A DNA stretch of 64,000 bases from contig NZ_AP021972.1 of the NCBI RefSeq assembly GCF_014168815.1, positions 3,224,001 through 3,288,000 of the forward strand, written 5' to 3'. Of the stretch, positions 61,467 through 64,000 are shown piece after piece. The stretch comes from Klebsiella sp. WP3-W18-ESBL-02 (GTDB lineage Bacteria; Pseudomonadota; Gammaproteobacteria; Enterobacterales; Enterobacteriaceae). The notes below the pieces were generated by a model. It saw nothing but the letters and a program-made list of their open reading frames with translations, ran no database searches and had not been told where the DNA came from. Made by a program: the position numbers and the translations under genes. The stretch's first letter is position 1. Every line of letters begins with the position of its first letter.

Positions 61467-62150
61467 TTACGCGATTGCCAATTTCTGGCGCGCATAGTTT
61501 AACGCTTTTTCAATTACTTGCTCAATGCTTAAGGTGGTGGAATCCAACACTAAAGCATCGGCGGCAGGAACCAGCGGCGCAACAGCACGATTACGATCGC
61601 GATCGTCACGCTCCTTTATCTCTGCCAAAAGGCGCTCAAAGTTAACACTAAAGCCCTTTTCCTGCAACTGTAGCATGCGACGCTGCGCACGTTCTTCCGA
61701 TGACGCGTCGAGGAAGATTTTGACCGGCGCATCCGGGAACACCACCGTGCCCATATCGCGGCCGTCGGCAATCAGGCCCGGCGCTTCGCGGAAAGCCCGC
61801 TGACGGCGCAGCAGCGCTTCACGCACGCGCGGGAACGCAGCGACCTGCGAAGCGGCATTGGCCACTTCCTGGGTGCGGATTTCACCGCTGACGTCTTCCC
61901 CTTCAAGGATCACCTCCAGCGCGCCGTCGGTAGAGACAAAACGTACGTCCAGATGGGCCGCCAGCGGGACCAGGGCATCTTCTGAGTTCACATCAACATG
62001 GTGATGCAAAGCCGCAAGCGCCAGCACGCGATAGATCGCGCCAGAGTCCAGCAAATGCCATTGCAGCGCTTCGGCCATCGCTTTGCACAGCGTGCCTTTA
62101 CCCGCGCCGCTTGGACCATCAATGGTAATTACCGGGGCAATTGCCGTCAT
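61467..62150 (-). CDS. cmk: Cytidylate kinase
   Basis: A protein of 227 residues, as in E. coli. It phosphorylates CMP and dCMP with ATP. The P-loop is TIDGPSGAGKGTLCKAMAEAL; the NMP-binding region includes LLDSGAIYRVLALAAL and IRTQEVANAASQVAAFPRVREALLRRQRAF; then GLIADGRDMGTVVFPDAPVKIFLDASSEERAQRR. I chose the start at 62150 (MTAIAPVITIDGPSG), with GGAGAG just upstream; the frame runs ten codons further. It lies upstream of rpsA. Confidence 0.97.
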   Translation of the reverse strand: MTAIAPVITIDGPSGAGKGTLCKAMAEALQWHLLDSGAIYRVLALAALHHHVDVNSEDALVPLAAHLDVRFVSTDGALEVILEGEDVSGEIRTQEVANAASQVAAFPRVREALLRRQRAFREAPGLIADGRDMGTVVFPDAPVKIFLDASSEERAQRRMLQLQEKGFSVNFERLLAEIKERDDRDRNRAVAPLVPAADALVLDSTTLSIEQVIEKALNYARQKLAIA

Positions 62151-62319
62151 TTTTCTCTCCTTAATAAAAGGCATACACAACGTAAACGCCGCGCATTATA
62201 CGCATCTCTGCGCCAGACGGTTACTTTTGTCTGCGAATGACAGAATGAGACGCGCTCACTGCAGGAGAATAAATAAGTATAGTGGGCCGGCAAAGCGCCG
62301 ACCCGAAAATGATGATGAT

Positions 62320-62493
62320 TTACTTTTTATCCGCCGCAACGGTCGCATAGGCGGTTTGCATCGCTTTACGCGAGTGGCCCAGCACGCCCTCGACTTCATT
62401 GTCGTTCATCAAGTCCATCAGACCGCTGTAGACACGCACGCAGCCGTTAGCCATTGCCCATGCGTTAACGTCAGCGGTCTTCACATGAATCAT
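62320..62493 (-). pseudogene. Remnant of an M48 metalloprotease (LoiP/YcaL type) lacking its active site
   Basis: A short frame of 57 residues reads MIHVKTADVNAWAMANGCVRVYSGLMDLMNDNEVEGVLGH and then SRKAMQTAYATVAADKK. The first part is close to the segment just before the zinc site of M48 proteases (in LoiP, INAWAMANGCVRVYSGLMDLMTDNEVEAVIGHEIGHVALGH). Here GH is followed directly by SRKAM, so the residues EIGHVALGH, including the HExxH motif, are missing, as if one of two Gly-His repeats recombined with the other. No N-terminal part or signal peptide is present, and a stop lies nine codons upstream of the ATG. E. coli has the M48 protease gene ycaL between cmk and aroA, the same place. Confidence 0.8.
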
Positions 62494-62574
62494 CCATTGA
62501 TTGATTAGTATTAAATATCAATAAGTTATTTCACAACAAAGAGTAGCACTGCATCGCAAGGGCAAAAAAGTCCG

Positions 62575-62605
62575 AAAAAAAACGCCGACATCAAGTCGGC
62601 GTTTT
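62575..62605 (-). terminator. Terminator of aroA
   Basis: AAAACGCCGAC (62579-62589) and GTCGGCGTTTT (62595-62605) form a perfect 11-base stem with a five-base loop, and a U-run follows on the minus strand. Confidence 0.92.
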
Positions 62606-62620
62606 GGCGGTAGGAAAGGA

Positions 62621-63904
62621 TTAGGCCAGAGTACTAATACGCGCCAGCTGCTCGAAATAATCCGGGAAGGTTTTCGCCGTACATTTCGGGTCAAGGATTG
62701 TGACCGGCGTATCCGATAGCGCAACCAGAGAGAAGCACATCGCCATACGATGATCGTTGTAGGTCGCAATCTCAGCAAAATTCAGCGTCGTCGGCGGCGT
62801 CACGCGAATATAATCTTCGCCCTCTTCCACGATCGCGCCCACTTTGCGCAGCTCGGTTGCCATGGCGAACAGACGGTCTGTCTCTTTAACGCGCCAGTTG
62901 TATATATTACGCAGCGTGGTGGTGCCTTTGGCAAACAGCGCGGCGGTGGCAATGGTCATAGCGGCATCAGGGATATGGTTCATGTCCATATCGATGGCAT
63001 TCAGTTCACCATGAGTGCAGGCAATAAAATCATCGCCCCAGGTGATGGTCGCGCCCATTTTTTCCAGCACGTCAGCGAAGCGAATATCGCCCTGTACGCT
63101 GTGACGACCAATGCCGGTCACCTTCACGGTGCCGCCTTTAATCGCGCCAGCGGCCAGGAAGTAGGAAGCCGATGACGCATCGCCTTCAACCAGATACTGG
63201 CCCGGCGAGACATACTGCTGGTGACCACGCACAACAAAACGCTGATAGTTCTGGTTTTCAACTTCAACACCGAAAGTTTTCATCAAATGCAGCGTGATGT
63301 CGATATACGGCTTGGACACCAGATCGCCCTTGATGGTAATGACTGTGTCCTGCGGTGCCAGCGGCGCCGTCATCAGCAGCGCGGTCAGGAACTGGCTGGA
63401 GACGCTACCGTCTACTTCAACGCTACCGCCGATAAACCCACCATTCAGGCGCAGCGGTGGATAATTTTCCTGCTCTAAATAGGTAATCTGCGCGCCGCCC
63501 TGACGCAGGGCATCCACCAGGTGGCCGATTGGGCGTTCTTTCATGCGCGGCTCACCGGTCAAGACAATATCATTTGCCCCCAGGCACAGCGCGGCGGCCA
63601 GTGGGCGCATAGCGGTGCCCGCGTTGCCGAGGAACAGTTCCAGTTCGCCAGAGCCCTGCAGCGGGCCCGCGTTGCCGGTGACTTCACAGCGCGTGCGATC
63701 GTCAGACAGGGTGTAGTGAATTCCCAGCGCTTTCAACGCGTTCAGCATGTGGCGAACATCATCGCTGTCCAGCAGATTAGTCAGGATGGTGGTGCCGCTT
63801 GCCAGCGCCGCCAGCAGCAGCGCACGGTTCGACACGCTTTTAGAACCAGGCAGATTAATCGTGCCGTCTACGCGCGCGATAGGTTGTAACGTCAGGGATT
63901 CCAT
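62621..63904 (-). CDS. aroA: EPSP synthase AroA
   Basis: A protein of 427 residues, the E. coli length, of the EPSP synthase family. It transfers enolpyruvyl from PEP to shikimate 3-phosphate in aromatic amino acid synthesis. Motifs are INLPGSKSVSNRALLLAALA with the PEP-binding Lys22, LFLGNAGTAMRPLAAALCL (the glyphosate-site loop, sensitive type), SSQFLTALLMTAPL, and VKETDRLFAMATELRKVGA. I chose MESLTLQPIARVDG at 63904; the upstream in-frame Met at 63913 is not the family start. It lies downstream of serC. Confidence 0.98.
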   Translation of the reverse strand: MESLTLQPIARVDGTINLPGSKSVSNRALLLAALASGTTILTNLLDSDDVRHMLNALKALGIHYTLSDDRTRCEVTGNAGPLQGSGELELFLGNAGTAMRPLAAALCLGANDIVLTGEPRMKERPIGHLVDALRQGGAQITYLEQENYPPLRLNGGFIGGSVEVDGSVSSQFLTALLMTAPLAPQDTVITIKGDLVSKPYIDITLHLMKTFGVEVENQNYQRFVVRGHQQYVSPGQYLVEGDASSASYFLAAGAIKGGTVKVTGIGRHSVQGDIRFADVLEKMGATITWGDDFIACTHGELNAIDMDMNHIPDAAMTIATAALFAKGTTTLRNIYNWRVKETDRLFAMATELRKVGAIVEEGEDYIRVTPPTTLNFAEIATYNDHRMAMCFSLVALSDTPVTILDPKCTAKTFPDYFEQLARISTLA

Positions 63905-63930
63905 GAAACTCAACTCTCAAAAAACAAAAG

Positions 63931-63956
63931 AAAAACCCCATGACGCGGCCATGGGG
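63931..63956 (-). terminator. Hairpin with U-run between serC and aroA
   Basis: CCCCATG (63936-63942) and CATGGGG (63950-63956) form a seven-base perfect stem with a seven-base loop. The minus-strand RNA then leaves in five U residues, so it looks like a terminator inside the serC-aroA operon that lets only part of transcription reach aroA. Confidence 0.72.
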
Positions 63957-63975
63957 AGGATAGGTCAAAAATCGA

Positions 63976-64000
63976 TTAGCCGTGACGACGCTCGAAGTCC
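63976..64000 (-). CDS. serC: Phosphoserine aminotransferase SerC, last seven codons (cut by window edge)
   Basis: The minus strand reads D-F-E-R-R-H-G-stop at the window end. E. coli SerC ends with the same residues, and serC precedes aroA in enterics, so this is the C-terminus of serC. The rest of the gene is outside the window. The stop codon is at 63976-63978. Confidence 0.85.

Overview
The window is a piece of the chromosome of a member of the Enterobacteriaceae (Escherichia, Klebsiella, Enterobacter, Kluyvera and relatives). Gene order follows the block at about 20-22 min of the Escherichia coli map, inverted here: serT, yccA, tusE, yccX, rlmI, hspQ, yccU, mgsA, helD, yccFS, sxy, sulA, ompA, matP, ycbZ, fabA, rmf, pqiCBA, uup, rlmKL, ycbX, zapC, pyrD, ssuE, pepN, pncB, asnS, ompF, aspC, gloC, mepK, ldtD, mukBEF-cmoM, elyC, ycbJ, kdsB-ycaR, ycaQ, msbA-lpxK, comEC, ihfB, rpsA, cmk, aroA, serC. 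Several proteins have the E. coli length to the residue. The species is not E. coli; I cannot name the genus from sequence alone. No prophage, insertion sequence, CRISPR array or integrase was seen.

Layout. Positions 1-1450 are accessory: the C-terminal third of an AdiC-type arginine/agmatine antiporter and an HdeB-like periplasmic acid chaperone, followed by an AT-rich stretch without genes that ends at tRNA-Ser(UGA). Positions 1690-3310 hold an orphan OppA/MppA-type peptide-binding protein. Positions 3500-13800 carry stress, RNA modification and repair genes (yccA with a CpxR box, tusE, rlmI, hspQ, mgsA, helD, sxy, and sulA with an SOS box). Positions 13900-18600 hold ompA, matP, ycbZ, fabA and the 55-residue rmf. 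Positions 18800-30100 hold the rlmKL-uup-pqiABC run, ycbX/zapC, pyrD with its pyrimidine-sensing leader, and ssuE. Positions 30100-39800 hold pepN, pncB (NadR box), asnS, a long-loop ompF behind a 609-base control region, aspC and gloC. Positions 39800-64000 hold peptidoglycan enzymes (mepK, ldtD, elyC), the MukBEF condensin operon, LPS genes (kdsB, msbA, lpxK), and the ihfB-rpsA-cmk-aroA-serC series.

The points most worth attention are departures from the E. coli layout. ycaQ (DNA glycosylase family) is full length in frame but carries an in-frame TGA where the family has Trp. Between cmk and aroA lies a 57-codon remnant of an M48 metalloprotease whose HExxH motif appears to have been lost between two Gly-His repeats. 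ssuE stands alone, without ssuADCB. yccT is absent between yccU and mgsA. OmpF is 400 residues, about 38 longer than in E. coli, with the extra length in two outer loops. Known operators are well preserved (LexA, CpxR, NadR, PurR, FadR/FabR, OmpR-type ompF region). I found no clearly new multi-gene system; the window is mostly core genome.
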